A stretch of DNA of 64,000 bases, from the NCBI GenBank assembly GCA_004195035.1, contig SGBD01000005.1, positions 1 through 64,000 of the forward strand, written 5' to 3'. Every line of letters begins with the position of its first letter. Position 1 is the stretch's first letter. This stretch comes from Candidatus Acidulodesulfobacterium ferriphilum (lineage in GTDB: Bacteria; SZUA-79; Acidulodesulfobacterales; Acidulodesulfobacteraceae). Below, one piece after another: positions 53,469-63,915 of the stretch. Made by a program: the position numbers and the translations under genes. The notes under the pieces were generated by a model. It was not told the DNA's origin. It ran no database searches and saw nothing but the letters and a program-made list of their open reading frames with translations.

Positions 53469-54710
53469 TTATCCAACCCTGCCGAGAACAGAAATATTCC
53501 TGTTCGCTTTGGCGGAAAACAGCTGTTTTGAAATTCTTTTTATAGCCTGGCTATCCACAGAATCTATCTTTTTTAAAATCTGCGCTTTAGAAATGTATCC
53601 ATTATTATAAATTTCATTTATCGCATTATTATTCATTATATAGCTTGTCGATTCCATTCCCAATAAAAAGCTGTCGGAAATATGCCTTTTTGCATTTAAA
53701 ATTTCTTCGTCGCCGATATTATCCTGCACCAAGCTATCTATTATATTAAAAATCAGTTTTTTAGAAAGTTCAAATTTTTTTGGAGAAACACCTGCATATA
53801 TATATACATATCCATCGAATTTGTGAAAGGCGGCATTTGAATAAATAGAGTAGGCAAGCCCTTTATTTTCCCTCACCTCTTGAAACAGCCTCGAACTGAC
53901 GGAACCGCCTAACAGGGTATTTAAAACCTCTAAAGTATAATAATCTTTATCCGTTTTTTTTATTCCGTCGAGACCGATAATAAAATGAGCCTGCTCCAGT
54001 TCCTTTTCCTGAAAAAATTCACCGTAATTCTTGTTCGTATCGGGTTTTTCGGGAGAGACCATTTTTGCAAAACTTCCCGAAACCTTATCCATGTAATTAT
54101 CTATGGACCTTGCAATTTTTTCATGGTCAAAATTACCGGCAACTGATATAACTACATTTTGCGGGGCATAATGTAAATAAAAATAATCCAGTATTTTCCC
54201 CCTGTCAAAATCGCCGACGGTTTCGAAGGTTCCAAGTATCGGATAAGCAAGCGAGGAATTTCCGTAAAAATTTTTATGGAAAAGTTCCATGGAATAATCG
54301 AAAGGGTCGTCTTGAACGCCTGAAATTTCCTGTAAAATTACATCTTTCTCTTTTTTTACTTCATCAGGCGGAAATAATGAATTAAACATGAGGTCTATTA
54401 AAAGATTAATTGCATTATCATAGTTTTCCGAAAGAACGCGGGTATATAAACAGGTGAGCTCGGTTCCGGTAAAGGCGTTTAAAGCCCCGCCCATCAAGTC
54501 TATTTCTTTATTTATATCTTTATATGTTCTGGTTTTAGTCCCCTTAAAAAGCAGGTGTTCTATAAAATGCGATATTCCGTTTAAATTTGCAGGCTCATAA
54601 GCACTGCCCGTTTTAACCCACAATCCTATGCTGACGGAATTAAAATACGATTTTTTTTCGGTTATCAGCGTAATGCCCGATTTTAATTCTTCTCTTTGGA
54701 AGTTTTTCAT
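53469..54710 (-). CDS. M16 family zinc metallopeptidase (processing-peptidase-like)
   Basis: A 413-residue peptidase like the YmxG/PqqL or mitochondrial processing peptidase type. The inverted zinc motif HxxEH is in HFIEHLLFKGTKT (near 48-52). GLAYSIYSNAAFHKFDG in the second half matches the family substrate loop. The start overlaps the pnp stop by 4 bases; pnp followed by an M16 peptidase is a common arrangement in bacteria. The substrate is unknown. Confidence 0.93.
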   Translation of the reverse strand: MKNFQREELKSGITLITEKKSYFNSVSIGLWVKTGSAYEPANLNGISHFIEHLLFKGTKTRTYKDINKEIDLMGGALNAFTGTELTCLYTRVLSENYDNAINLLIDLMFNSLFPPDEVKKEKDVILQEISGVQDDPFDYSMELFHKNFYGNSSLAYPILGTFETVGDFDRGKILDYFYLHYAPQNVVISVAGNFDHEKIARSIDNYMDKVSGSFAKMVSPEKPDTNKNYGEFFQEKELEQAHFIIGLDGIKKTDKDYYTLEVLNTLLGGSVSSRLFQEVRENKGLAYSIYSNAAFHKFDGYVYIYAGVSPKKFELSKKLIFNIIDSLVQDNIGDEEILNAKRHISDSFLLGMESTSYIMNNNAINEIYNNGYISKAQILKKIDSVDSQAIKRISKQLFSAKANRNISVLGRVG

Positions 54711-56791
54711 AAAGTTTCTTTTCTGGAAAGTTTTATTTTTCCTGTTTTATCTATATCTATAACCTTTACTTTTATTTCTTCCCCCTCTCTTAGAACATCC
54801 GTCACCTTTTCGACTCTCTTGATATCTATTTGAGAGATATGGACAAGCCCGTCCGTTCCGGGAAATATCTCTACAAAAGCTCCAAAATCCATTATCTTTC
54901 TAACCTTACCGTAATAAATTTTGCCAATCTCTGCCTCCTGCACTATATCGTTAACCATTCCTATTGCAATATCCAGCGCATTCCTGTTTGACGAAGAAAT
55001 CGTAACCTTTCCAGAATCTTCGATATCGACGCGCGCGCCGGTTTTTTCGATTATTCCTTTAATAACCTTTCCGCCCTGGCCGATGACTTCCCTTACCTTC
55101 TCAGGTTTAACCATTATCGTAACAATTCTGGGAGCATTTTGCGCCAGCTCTTTTTTTGGTGCGGAGATTGTCTTTAGCATAATATTCAGTATATGTAAAC
55201 GGCCTTCTTTGGCCTGTAAAAGCGCATGCCTTAAAATCTCTTTCGTAACACCCGAAATTTTAATATCCATTTGAAGCGCCGTAACCCCGTTTTCGGTGCC
55301 TGCCACTTTAAAATCCATATCTCCGAGATGGTCTTCGTCCCCCAAAATATCGGAAAGAATCGCAACCTTATCTCCTTCTTTTATAAGCCCCATGGCAATC
55401 CCTGCAACGGGGGCCTTTATCGGAACACCCGCATCCATTAAAGCCAAAGTTCCTCCACAAATCGTAGCCTGAGAAGAAGAACCGTTAGATTCGAGTATCT
55501 CTGACACAACCCTTATGGTATAAGGAAATTCCTCGAAAGAAGGTATAATATATCTTAAAGCCTTTTCCCCCAGAGAACCATGACCTATTTCCCTTCTGCC
55601 CGGCGACCTTAAAGGCGAAACCTCGCCGACGGAGAACGGAGGGAAATTATAATGAAGCATGAATCTTTTAACGGACTCTTTTTCGGGAGCGTCGATAATC
55701 TGTTCATCAAATTTTGTGCCGAGGGTCACAGCGACAAGCGCCTGTGTTTCTCCTCTCGTAAAAATGGCGCTTCCGTGAGCCATAGGAAGTTCATTAACGG
55801 AACAGCTAATCGGCCTGATATCTCTTAGTCCCCTTCCGTCAACCCTCAGCCCTTCGGTAAGAACCCTGCTTCTTAACAAATCCTTTTGGATAGATTCAAA
55901 TATATGATTAATTAAAGCTTCTTGCCCCGAGTGTGATTCTTGAAGCAATTCGATAACTTTTGAATTAAGATTTGCTACCTGCTCGCTTCTTTCCTGTTTT
56001 GTAGATATTTGCAGGGCTTTTGACAAATCATTATTAACGATTTCTTTAACCTTTTCATATAGCCCGTCAGGAATATCTACCGGTTTCAGGTCTATTTTAT
56101 TAACGCTAATTTCCGAAAGAATAGCGTTTTGAAATTCTATTAACTCTTTAATTTTATTATGTCCAAATTCTATTGCCGAAAGAAGCTCCTCTTCGCCAAG
56201 CTCGTTAAAGCTTCCTTCCACCATCGTTACGGCATCTTTTGAACCCGCTATTATAAGAAAGGTGTCGCTGCTTTCAAGCTCTTTATAGGTAGGATTTGCA
56301 ATAAAAGCGCCGTTTACCCTTGCTACTCTCACTCCTGCAGTAGGTCCGTTAAACGGGGATTCGGAAATCATCAATGAAAACGAGACGCCGATCATGGCAG
56401 CCATATCGGGGTCGTTTTCCTGATCCATCGATATTACTGTAGCAATTATCTGGGTGTCAAAAAAATAGTTATCGGGGAAAAGGGGTCTTATCGGCCTGTC
56501 TAAAAATCTCGATGTTAAAACCTCTTTTTCGGATGGTCTTGCCTCTCTCTTAAAAAATCCTCCGGGAATTTTTCCTGCGGCATAAAATTTTTCCACATAA
56601 TTTACCGTCAGAGGTAAAAAATCAACCCCTTCTTTTATATTTTTGTCGATACATGCCGTAACAAGAACCTTAGTATCCCCAATAGTAACTAAAGCACTGC
56701 CCGAGGCCTGTTTTGCAAGCCTTCCCGTTTCAATAGTTATTTTTTTTCCGTCAAGCGTAAAACTCCTCACCGCATTATAACTTGCCATCAT
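54707..56791 (-). CDS. pnp: Polyribonucleotide nucleotidyltransferase (PNPase)
   Basis: Phosphorolytic 3'-5' exoribonuclease (694 residues). Two RNase PH domains are separated by a helical region, followed by KH (VREVIGQGGKVIKGIIEKTG) and S1 (IYYGKVRKIMDFGAFVEIF) domains at the C-terminus. The catalytic second PH domain shows GRREIGHGSLGEKAL. It follows rpsO by about 85 bases, as in E. coli, where the spacer carries pnp autoregulation. Confidence 0.97.
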   Translation of the reverse strand: MMASYNAVRSFTLDGKKITIETGRLAKQASGSALVTIGDTKVLVTACIDKNIKEGVDFLPLTVNYVEKFYAAGKIPGGFFKREARPSEKEVLTSRFLDRPIRPLFPDNYFFDTQIIATVISMDQENDPDMAAMIGVSFSLMISESPFNGPTAGVRVARVNGAFIANPTYKELESSDTFLIIAGSKDAVTMVEGSFNELGEEELLSAIEFGHNKIKELIEFQNAILSEISVNKIDLKPVDIPDGLYEKVKEIVNNDLSKALQISTKQERSEQVANLNSKVIELLQESHSGQEALINHIFESIQKDLLRSRVLTEGLRVDGRGLRDIRPISCSVNELPMAHGSAIFTRGETQALVAVTLGTKFDEQIIDAPEKESVKRFMLHYNFPPFSVGEVSPLRSPGRREIGHGSLGEKALRYIIPSFEEFPYTIRVVSEILESNGSSSQATICGGTLALMDAGVPIKAPVAGIAMGLIKEGDKVAILSDILGDEDHLGDMDFKVAGTENGVTALQMDIKISGVTKEILRHALLQAKEGRLHILNIMLKTISAPKKELAQNAPRIVTIMVKPEKVREVIGQGGKVIKGIIEKTGARVDIEDSGKVTISSSNRNALDIAIGMVNDIVQEAEIGKIYYGKVRKIMDFGAFVEIFPGTDGLVHISQIDIKRVEKVTDVLREGEEIKVKVIDIDKTGKIKLSRKETL

Positions 56792-56875
56792 ATCTCCTTT
56801 GCAAATCTAAAATCATTAAAGCCGTTAAAATTGAATTATTTAATTAAATTAATTTATTATTTATAAATATGCCGT

Positions 56876-57145
56876 TTATTTGCGAAGTTCAAGCGAACTT
56901 ATAAGGGTTTTATACCTTGTTTCATCTTTACTTTTTAAATAATCAAGCAAATGTCTTCTTCTCGAAACCATTTTTAAAAGTCCTCTTCTCGAATGATGGT
57001 CTTTGGCAAATTTTTTAAAATGCTCAGATAATAAATTAATACGATATGTGAGCAGCGCAACCTGAACCTCAACAGAACCGGAATCCCCTTGATGCGTCTT
57101 AAACTTCTCGATTATTGTGTTTTTTTCGTCTTTTGAAATTGGCAT
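56876..57145 (-). CDS. rpsO: 30S ribosomal protein S15
   Basis: An 89-residue primary 16S-binding protein of normal length, with the family motifs [17 protein letters not shown] and [22 protein letters not shown]. It is located between truB and pnp, the conserved order. Confidence 0.98.
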   Translation of the reverse strand: MPISKDEKNTIIEKFKTHQGDSGSVEVQVALLTYRINLLSEHFKKFAKDHHSRRGLLKMVSRRRHLLDYLKSKDETRYKTLISSLELRK

Positions 57146-57172
57146 TTAATTAACCCCTCCAGATATTATATA

Positions 57173-57946
57173 TTAAATATTATTATACTTTGTTATCGAT
57201 ATATCGTCATTATTATTAATAATCCTATGGCTGTGGACCTGCACAATATTTTCTATCATAAAATCTACACCCTTTGTCAGTGATTCAAAAGGTAAAGCCT
57301 CATAGATATCAAAACCGCCGGCGCTCGTTCTTCTAAGACTGAACAAATGGGCAGGAATATTGAATTTATCCATTATATCCTGAGCTATGGCTCTCACATA
57401 GGTTCCCTTTGAAACACTACATTTAAAATATATGAAAGCGTTATCGTAAGACTTTACTTCAAAATCATAAATATTTACAACCCCTGTCTTTTTATCGCCA
57501 TATATACTGCCTATATCGATATTTTTTCTCGCATACTTATATAAAGGTACACCCTTAAACTTTTTTGCACTAAACATCGGAATTTTTTGAGTAAAATCCC
57601 CTTTTAGCTTGCTTAAATAATCGGCTATATTTGCAATTTCAGAACCTGACACCTGTTTCTTATCGACTTCTATGCCCGAAACATCAAGGGTGTTTGTGCT
57701 TACGCCGATTTTGAAAGCGCCTTCGTATGATTTTGGAATATTAATGAGCTTATCCTGAATCTTTGTCGCCTTATTTATAAGAACGGGAAGCACTCCCGTT
57801 GCAAAAGGATCTAATGTCCCCGCATGACCGACCTTTAAGCAATTAAGCTCTTTTTTAATCATGGAATCCACTGTAAAAGAAGTCATATCTTTTGGTTTAT
57901 CTATTACAAGAATACCGTTAATGTCACTGTTTTTAACTACTTTCAT
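57173..57946 (-). CDS. truB: tRNA pseudouridine(55) synthase
   Basis: Makes pseudouridine 55 in tRNA. The 257-residue protein has the catalytic Asp in HAGTLDPFATGVLPV (near 46) and VSKGTYVRAIAQDI. It ends after the catalytic domain, so the C-terminal PUA domain of longer TruB proteins is reduced or missing. It lies in the infB-rpsO operon. Confidence 0.96.
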   Translation of the reverse strand: MKVVKNSDINGILVIDKPKDMTSFTVDSMIKKELNCLKVGHAGTLDPFATGVLPVLINKATKIQDKLINIPKSYEGAFKIGVSTNTLDVSGIEVDKKQVSGSEIANIADYLSKLKGDFTQKIPMFSAKKFKGVPLYKYARKNIDIGSIYGDKKTGVVNIYDFEVKSYDNAFIYFKCSVSKGTYVRAIAQDIMDKFNIPAHLFSLRRTSAGGFDIYEALPFESLTKGVDFMIENIVQVHSHRIINNNDDISITKYNNI

Positions 57947-58014
57947 ATCTTAATTTTTATATTTATTATAAACAAATAAGAGCGCCTGAATTATATTCAG
58001 GTTTTATTTTAATT

Positions 58015-59139
58015 TTATAAAACCTCTTCGCAATATTTATATACCTCTTTTTTAATTTCGTTTAAATCGCCGCTGGCTTTGCATCCTGCAGCGAACTTAT
58101 GTCCGCCGCCCCCAAATCTTTCGGCAACTTTTGCAACATTTGCATAACTTTTAGACCTGAAATTCAACCTGTATTCGTTAAAGGATACTTCTCTAAAAAA
58201 TATCGCTATCTCCACGCCTTGAATCGACCTTGGATAATTGACAAAATTTTCATATAACCCGTTAACCCTGTATCCATCCGCCTTCTGAAGAATATCGTTA
58301 ATCATCTTTTTAGTTCCAACCATCGATGCTACTTTACCGTCTGCGGCAAACTCGAGAGTGCCTAAACTCTTTCCTAACAATATATACATTTCTGCAGGCT
58401 TTGTTTCAAAAATTTCGGTAGCTATTTTTGATGGGTTTATATCATACTCATTTAAAACGGAACAGATATAAAAAGATCTTTTATTTGCCGACGAATAATG
58501 AAACGAGCCCGTATCCGTCAATATCGATGTATATAACGCTAATGCAATTTCGCCGTTTATCTTAGACAAAATTTTATTTCTTTCATCCAAATTGCACGGC
58601 AGCGGCTCATTTAATTTTCCATTCAGAAAGCTGTCATAAGGAGAATAAGGGATTTTATTTTCATGAGCGGCATAAGATAAAAAAAGATAAAAAAGAATCT
58701 CTCCCGTTGAACTTGCATCTGGTATCACGAGGTTTGAATGCCCAAAGCGTGTATTAGTAAAATGATGGTCTATATTAATTATTCTATTTATACCCGAAAG
58801 ATGTTCAAAATTAGCTCCAATACGGGAAAACTCGCCGCAATCGACGACGATAAGCAAATCAATAGGCTCTCTTGGAAATTCATTTAAAAATTTCTCCGCC
58901 CATGGCAAAAATTTCAAGTTATTTGGAATAGAGTCCTTATTGTAAAGAAACACCTCTTTATCTAACGAACGAAGAAACAGGGCTGCGGCAATAACGGAAC
59001 TTATTGCATCGCCCTCAGGATTTTCATGGGTTGCGATAAGAATTTTTTTAGATGTCTCTATAACATGAAATATATCATTCGTCGAATTTTTTAGGTCTAT
59101 TATATCCACATTTGAATATTCTTTTATTTCATGAATCAA
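58015..59139 (-). CDS. nrnA: DHH-family phosphoesterase, NrnA-like (nanoRNase / pAp phosphatase)
   Basis: A 374-residue DHH/DHHA1 protein that degrades short RNA or pAp. Motifs in order are HENPEGDAISS, VVDCGEFSRIG, NIDHHFTNTRFG (the DHH signature, near 127) and the C-terminal GGGHKFAAGCKASG. Its position between rbfA and truB is the usual one. It is slightly longer than typical (about 320) because of an inserted segment around residues 165-190. Confidence 0.92.
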   Translation of the reverse strand: MIHEIKEYSNVDIIDLKNSTNDIFHVIETSKKILIATHENPEGDAISSVIAAALFLRSLDKEVFLYNKDSIPNNLKFLPWAEKFLNEFPREPIDLLIVVDCGEFSRIGANFEHLSGINRIINIDHHFTNTRFGHSNLVIPDASSTGEILFYLFLSYAAHENKIPYSPYDSFLNGKLNEPLPCNLDERNKILSKINGEIALALYTSILTDTGSFHYSSANKRSFYICSVLNEYDINPSKIATEIFETKPAEMYILLGKSLGTLEFAADGKVASMVGTKKMINDILQKADGYRVNGLYENFVNYPRSIQGVEIAIFFREVSFNEYRLNFRSKSYANVAKVAERFGGGGHKFAAGCKASGDLNEIKKEVYKYCEEVL

Positions 59140-59170
59140 ATTTATTCCTCTGCTTTATTTATTATTATAC

Positions 59171-59539
59171 TTAATTTTTAGGTTGCGCATGTTCGTCATT
59201 TGTCGAATTATGCTCGTTTATTATTCGGTTAATCTCAAAAGCCTTTTGCAATCCCCCATAATACTCGAATGTGATCTCGGGAACAACCCTTAAGAGTACT
59301 TTAGAAAATACCTCTTTTTTTATAAAATTTTTGGAACTCTTAAATCCGCCAAGAGCTTTATTTATTTCTTTTTCAGACCCCATAACGCTAAAAAATATTT
59401 TACAAAATTTTAAATCTTTTGAGGCTTCGGCGCCTACTATCGTAACATTTTTTAATCTGTTGTCATTAACCTTAAATTCAAGCGCCAGAGATACTTCTCT
59501 GGCAATGAGTTCGCCAACCCTTTTATTTCTCTCTATCAA
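59171..59539 (-). CDS. rbfA: Ribosome-binding factor A
   Basis: Small KH-fold factor for 30S maturation. The family start pattern RNKRVGELIAREVSLALEF is preceded by a TTG codon (59537-59539) with AGCAGGA just upstream, giving a 123-residue protein. An ATG at 59573-59575 in frame would add MLGEGWSGGSRN, which is translated repeat DNA with no ribosome binding site, so I prefer TTG. The rest (IVGAEASKDLKFCKIFFSVMG and the R-x-P-like VVPEITFEY) fits RbfA. Confidence 0.88.
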   Translation of the reverse strand: MIERNKRVGELIAREVSLALEFKVNDNRLKNVTIVGAEASKDLKFCKIFFSVMGSEKEINKALGGFKSSKNFIKKEVFSKVLLRVVPEITFEYYGGLQKAFEINRIINEHNSTNDEHAQPKN

Positions 59540-59561
59540 ATTCCTGCTACCCCCGCTCCAA

Positions 59562-59640
59562 CCCTCCCCTAACATTACAGTAAAGGGGGGATGATTTATG
59601 CCCTGACTCCCCCATTGTAGAGGGAGAGGATAATTTATGC
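59562..59640. repeat. Two tandem copies of a GC-rich hairpin repeat at the infB-rbfA junction
   Basis: On the minus strand two related units follow each other. One starts GCATAAATTATCCTCTCCCT and ends GGGGGAG (59607-59640); the other starts GCATAAATCATCC and ends AGGGGAGG (59563-59601). Each can fold as a C-run/G-run hairpin. The first supplies the infB stop codon and the second reaches the rbfA start region. The look is that of a dispersed intergenic repeat. No other copy was noticed in this window. Confidence 0.65.
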
Positions 59641-62055
59641 CTCATTAGAAGAAGACTCAAGAGTTTGTTTGATATATTCAATCTCGTAAGCTTCTATTAT
59701 GTCTCCGGCCTTAATATCGTTAAAATTTTCGAGAAGTATCCCACATTCAAAATTTACCTGAACCTCCTTAACATCCTCTTTGAACCTTTTAAGCGAATTT
59801 ATGTGACCTGTGTAGATTACCACATTATCCCTTAAAAGTCTGGCGTTAGAAGACCTTTTAATAGTCCCGCTCAATATGAAAGAACCCGCAACCGTCCCCA
59901 CCTTAGGAACGCTAAATACATCTCTTACCTCAGCCTTACCTGTTATCTTCTCTTTTTCGACGGGAGCAAGAAGTCCTTCCATGGCATCTTTAATATCTTT
60001 GACGGCGTCATAAATAATATTGTAGTATCGTATCTCTATACCCTCATTTTCGCTTAAAATTAATGCTTTTGGCTCGGGGCGAACATTAAACGCTATTATT
60101 ATAGAGTTTGTCGCTTTTGCAAGCATAACATCGCTTTCGGTGATTGCCGATGCGCCGCTATGGATAACATTGACTTTAACTTTAAGAGTCGAAAGTTTAT
60201 TAAAAGATTGAATTAATGCCTCCATCGAACCGGAAACATCCGTTTTTACAATCAGTCTTAATTCTTTGATTCCCCCTGATTTTATCTTTAAATATAGTCC
60301 CTCCAGTGTCGTTTTGGCAGTGGAACTTAATTCAACCTCTCTATACTTTAACTGTCTTTCTAAACTAATCCTCTTAGCCTCTTTTTCATCCTTTAATGCG
60401 ATAAAATTGTCGCCGGGAGAGGGAACCCCCTCAAGACCGAACAGCTCGATAGGTGTTGACGGCCCCGCTTTTTCAATCTTAGCCCCTTTGTAATCCGCCA
60501 TAGCTCTAACCTTAACATAATATAAACCGCATACGGCGCTATCATTTACATGTAAAGTCCCGCTCTGTATCAAAACGGTAGCAACCGGCCCCCTTCCTTT
60601 GTCGAGCTTTGCCTCGATTACCGTTCCTCTTGCCAGTTTATCGGGATTTGCCTTTAATTCTAAAATTTCGGACTGAAGTATTATGAGTTCGAGAAGTTCC
60701 TTTAATCCCTGTCCTGTTTTGGCAGAAACATTAGCATAAAGAGTGGTTCCGCCCAGGTCTTCCGAAACAAGGCCAAATTCCATCAGGCTATTTTTTATTT
60801 TAGCGGGATTTGCACCGGGCTTGTCTATTTTATTAATTGCAACGATTATCGGAACATTTGCCGCCTTTGCATGATTAATCGCTTCCACGGTTTGGGGCAT
60901 AACGCCGTCATCGGCGGCGACGACAAGAACAACTATGTCGGTGATGCTTGCCCCTCTTGCCCTCATCTCCGTAAAGGCTTCGTGACCGGGGGTATCTAAA
61001 AATGTTACCATAGAGTCATCTACTTTAACGCTATAAGCGCCTATATGCTGGGTTATCCCTCCCGCTTCGTTCGATGTCACATTTGTTTTTCTAATAGCAT
61101 CGAGCAAAGAGGTTTTGCCGTGGTCGACATGCCCCATAACGGTAACAACGGGAGCTCTATGTATAAGGGATTCAGGGGAATCGGGCGACTCTTCCAGCGC
61201 AAAGGCCTCATTGAAGCTGACATTTTCCACAGTATAGCCGTATTCCGTGGCAATAAGCGATGCCGCATCGATATCTATTGCTTGATTTATAGTGGTTATA
61301 ATACCGACATCCATTAATTTTCTAATAACCTCCGATGCCTTAACGCCCATAGCCTGCGATAAATCGTTAACGGTTATGCCGCTATTTATCTTGATCACCT
61401 TTTTGGAAGCTCTTTTTTCGGGTATAACCTGCTGTAATTGCGAAATCTGTTGAACCCCTCTATTCGACTTAAACCTTTTTTTATGCCTTCTATGGGCAAA
61501 ATATTCGCTCTCTTCGGATGTATCTACGAATTTTTCGTTTTTATTAAACTTTATAGGAGATACTTTCTTAAATTCGTCTTTTTTTCCTATCTTTTTTGGG
61601 GATGCCTGGCTTTCAGGACCTTCTTCGCTTATGTGTTTTACCTTATCTATATCTAAAGTCTTTACCACGCTTAATACATCGCCTGCGCCGGCTATGTGCC
61701 TTTTGGGTTCTTTTTTTTCGTTACCCTTTTTAAACGCGGCAATATTATCTTTGGCAGGCTTTTGTTTTTTTAAATCCTGCTTCGAAACTGTATTTTGACG
61801 GGCAGCGGCCTCAACTGCCGGTTCCTTGACAGCCTCAGGTTTAACGGCTTTTTCTATTTGCAACGCGGCTTTAGATATTTCCTGCGAAACCTTTTTAGCG
61901 GAACCTTCGGTTTCAGCGGAAATTGCCGGTGTGGCGGGAGAAACTGCAATTTCAGCTTCCTCTACCTTGCTTGCCCTTCTCCTGATTACGCCTTTTGATA
62001 CTCTTCTTTCTTCCATTTTCTTTTCTTCCGTCCTTGCGGAATTATTCATATCCAC
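59635..62055 (-). CDS. infB: Translation initiation factor IF-2
   Basis: GTPase that places initiator tRNA on the 30S subunit (806 residues). A charged, Ala/Lys/Glu-rich N-terminal region (1-215) is followed by the IF2-N domain ([20 protein letters not shown]) and the GTPase domain with [22 protein letters not shown] and INKIDKPG, then domains II-IV. It begins 7 bases after nusA. No ylxR gene lies between them. Confidence 0.97.
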   Translation of the reverse strand: MDMNNSARTEEKKMEERRVSKGVIRRRASKVEEAEIAVSPATPAISAETEGSAKKVSQEISKAALQIEKAVKPEAVKEPAVEAAARQNTVSKQDLKKQKPAKDNIAAFKKGNEKKEPKRHIAGAGDVLSVVKTLDIDKVKHISEEGPESQASPKKIGKKDEFKKVSPIKFNKNEKFVDTSEESEYFAHRRHKKRFKSNRGVQQISQLQQVIPEKRASKKVIKINSGITVNDLSQAMGVKASEVIRKLMDVGIITTINQAIDIDAASLIATEYGYTVENVSFNEAFALEESPDSPESLIHRAPVVTVMGHVDHGKTSLLDAIRKTNVTSNEAGGITQHIGAYSVKVDDSMVTFLDTPGHEAFTEMRARGASITDIVVLVVAADDGVMPQTVEAINHAKAANVPIIVAINKIDKPGANPAKIKNSLMEFGLVSEDLGGTTLYANVSAKTGQGLKELLELIILQSEILELKANPDKLARGTVIEAKLDKGRGPVATVLIQSGTLHVNDSAVCGLYYVKVRAMADYKGAKIEKAGPSTPIELFGLEGVPSPGDNFIALKDEKEAKRISLERQLKYREVELSSTAKTTLEGLYLKIKSGGIKELRLIVKTDVSGSMEALIQSFNKLSTLKVKVNVIHSGASAITESDVMLAKATNSIIIAFNVRPEPKALILSENEGIEIRYYNIIYDAVKDIKDAMEGLLAPVEKEKITGKAEVRDVFSVPKVGTVAGSFILSGTIKRSSNARLLRDNVVIYTGHINSLKRFKEDVKEVQVNFECGILLENFNDIKAGDIIEAYEIEYIKQTLESSSNEA

Positions 62056-62062
62056 AATATTT

Positions 62063-63358
62063 TTAATTAATTTCTTTATCTATCTTTTCTTTAAGCTCCA
62101 TATCCGATTTTATTCTGGCAAGAAACTCACCTGCAGAATTTATAATTTTTTCAGCCTTCTTTGCATCTACCGAAATATCCTTGACCAATTCGGAAACAGA
62201 GGCATTTGCTATATCTTCGACAGAACTATAGCCGCTCTGATATAAGAGTTTTGCTATAATATCGCCAATCCCCGGTATATCCATAAGAGCCTTATATGCC
62301 GACTGGTCCTTTTTGCCTGCTTTCGATTCGCTGTTAATATCTATCTTGTAATCGGTTATTTTTGTTGCAAGCCTGACATTTTGCCCCTGCTTACCAATTG
62401 CGAGAGCAAGCTGATCATCGGGAACTATAACCGTAATTGTTTTTGTATCCTCGTTAACGGCAACCTTGGAAACCTCGGCAGGGCTTAAAGCATTTACGAC
62501 CAATTTTGCGGGATTATCGGAATAAGGAATAATGTCAATCTTTTCTCCCCTTAATTCGTTGATTATGCTCTGTATTCTAAACCCCTTTACGCCGACGCAT
62601 GCGCCGACAGGATCTATATCTTTATCAGTCGTATAAACCGCAATTTTAGACCTGAACCCAGGAGCTCTCGCTACTCTGACAATTTTAACGGCGCCGTCGT
62701 AAATCTCCGGTACCTCCAATTCAAAAAGCTTGATTAAAAATTCATCGGAGGCGCGGGAAAGAATAAGTTTTGGTCCCCCTTTTTCCATTTTAATATTAGA
62801 TAATACTGCCCTTATTCTATCGTTCGGCTTATATGTTTCGCTGTATATTTGCTCTTGTTTGGGTAAAATCGCCTCCGTTTTTCCCAAATCGACTATTATC
62901 ATCGATTTTTCAACCTTTCTAACAAGGCCGCTTACAATTTCGCCCTTTCGTTCATTAAACTCGTCAAAAATATTTTTATGTTCTATCTCTTTTATTTTTT
63001 GAAAGATAACCTGCTTTGCAACCTGCGCTTCTATCCTGCCGTAAATATTTTTTTCTACTTTAAGCCCGAGGCTGTCTCCAACAATGGCATCGGGGTCATT
63101 TTTAACCGCATCTTTAACAGAAATTTCTGTTCTGGGGTTTTTAACCTCATCTACCACCTGTTTAAACATAAACACCTCTATTTCTCCCGTTTCTTCGGTA
63201 TAATGCGCCTCCAGATCATATCCTATGCCTAGATTTTTCCTGGCAATAGCAAGTATTGCTTGCTCTAAAGCCTCGATAACTAAAGAGCGGTCGATATTTT
63301 TATCTTTAGAGACCTGATCTATTACCGAACTAAGGTCATTTATGATAAGTTGAGACAC
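62063..63358 (-). CDS. nusA: Transcription termination/antitermination protein NusA
   Basis: A 431-residue RNA polymerase-binding factor. Domains in order: N-terminal polymerase-binding domain (about 1-125), S1 ([21 protein letters not shown]), KH1 and KH2 ([20 protein letters not shown] and [20 protein letters not shown]), and one helix-hairpin-helix repeat ([20 protein letters not shown]). The second C-terminal repeat of E. coli NusA is absent, as in many bacteria. Confidence 0.97.
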   Translation of the reverse strand: MSQLIINDLSSVIDQVSKDKNIDRSLVIEALEQAILAIARKNLGIGYDLEAHYTEETGEIEVFMFKQVVDEVKNPRTEISVKDAVKNDPDAIVGDSLGLKVEKNIYGRIEAQVAKQVIFQKIKEIEHKNIFDEFNERKGEIVSGLVRKVEKSMIIVDLGKTEAILPKQEQIYSETYKPNDRIRAVLSNIKMEKGGPKLILSRASDEFLIKLFELEVPEIYDGAVKIVRVARAPGFRSKIAVYTTDKDIDPVGACVGVKGFRIQSIINELRGEKIDIIPYSDNPAKLVVNALSPAEVSKVAVNEDTKTITVIVPDDQLALAIGKQGQNVRLATKITDYKIDINSESKAGKKDQSAYKALMDIPGIGDIIAKLLYQSGYSSVEDIANASVSELVKDISVDAKKAEKIINSAGEFLARIKSDMELKEKIDKEIN

Positions 63359-63398
63359 CTCTGAACTCCTTAAATATTAAATAATTAATTTATATATT

Positions 63399-63884
63399 TT
63401 ATACGATTAGTAAATTTCCCTTTTTAATTTGAATAAAGGGAATAATTTGTGTTTTATTTTCGATTTCGTCAAATATTTTTATGGAAGGGTTTGCATAAGG
63501 TTCGCTATTTTCCACATCGATTATCTTTCCGATTAAATTTACCCTTCCGTCAATTTTTTTTCGCAGGGATATTTTTACCCTTTTCCCCTTATATTTTTCA
63601 TAATCGCTAAACTTTATAATAATCCTGTTGATACCCGGAGATGAAACCTCAAGGGTGTATTTAAATTTTATCAAATCTTTGATATCCAGTATCATACTTA
63701 ATTCTTTTGAGATATCGGACAACTGGGATATATTAACCCCTCCTTCGGCATCGACATAAACCCTCAAAATTACCCCGCTATCCCTTCTTGCCGGGACAAA
63801 CACAACGCCGACAAGATAACATCCGTAATAAATAACAATATCTTCTATCAGTTTTTCTATATTTTTTATCAAATTATCGTGCAT
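63399..63884 (-). CDS. rimP: Ribosome maturation factor RimP
   Basis: A 161-residue 30S assembly factor. Family features are YYGCYLVGVVFVPAR, LRVYVDAEGGVNI, the SYTLEVSSPGI-like LEVSSPGINRI, and a C-terminal SH3-like domain. I chose ATG 63882-63884 (MHDNLIKNIEKLIEDIV). An ATG at 63948-63950 in frame would add 22 hydrophobic residues that come from translating a terminator hairpin. The preferred start has no visible ribosome binding site, only a T-run. It heads the nusA-infB operon. Confidence 0.92.
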   Translation of the reverse strand: MHDNLIKNIEKLIEDIVIYYGCYLVGVVFVPARRDSGVILRVYVDAEGGVNISQLSDISKELSMILDIKDLIKFKYTLEVSSPGINRIIIKFSDYEKYKGKRVKISLRKKIDGRVNLIGKIIDVENSEPYANPSIKIFDEIENKTQIIPFIQIKKGNLLIV

Positions 63885-63888
63885 AAAA

Positions 63889-63915
63889 CAAAAAAAGCGG
63901 GCAAAACCCACTTTT
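63889..63915 (-). terminator. Terminator or attenuator hairpin just before rimP
   Basis: On the minus strand AAAAGTGGG (63907-63915) pairs with CCCGCTTTT (63893-63901) around TTTTG, with one G-U pair, and continues into a T-run that reaches to within about 5 bases of the rimP ATG. It has full intrinsic-terminator form. It may end an upstream gene outside the window or control entry into the rimP operon. Confidence 0.7.
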
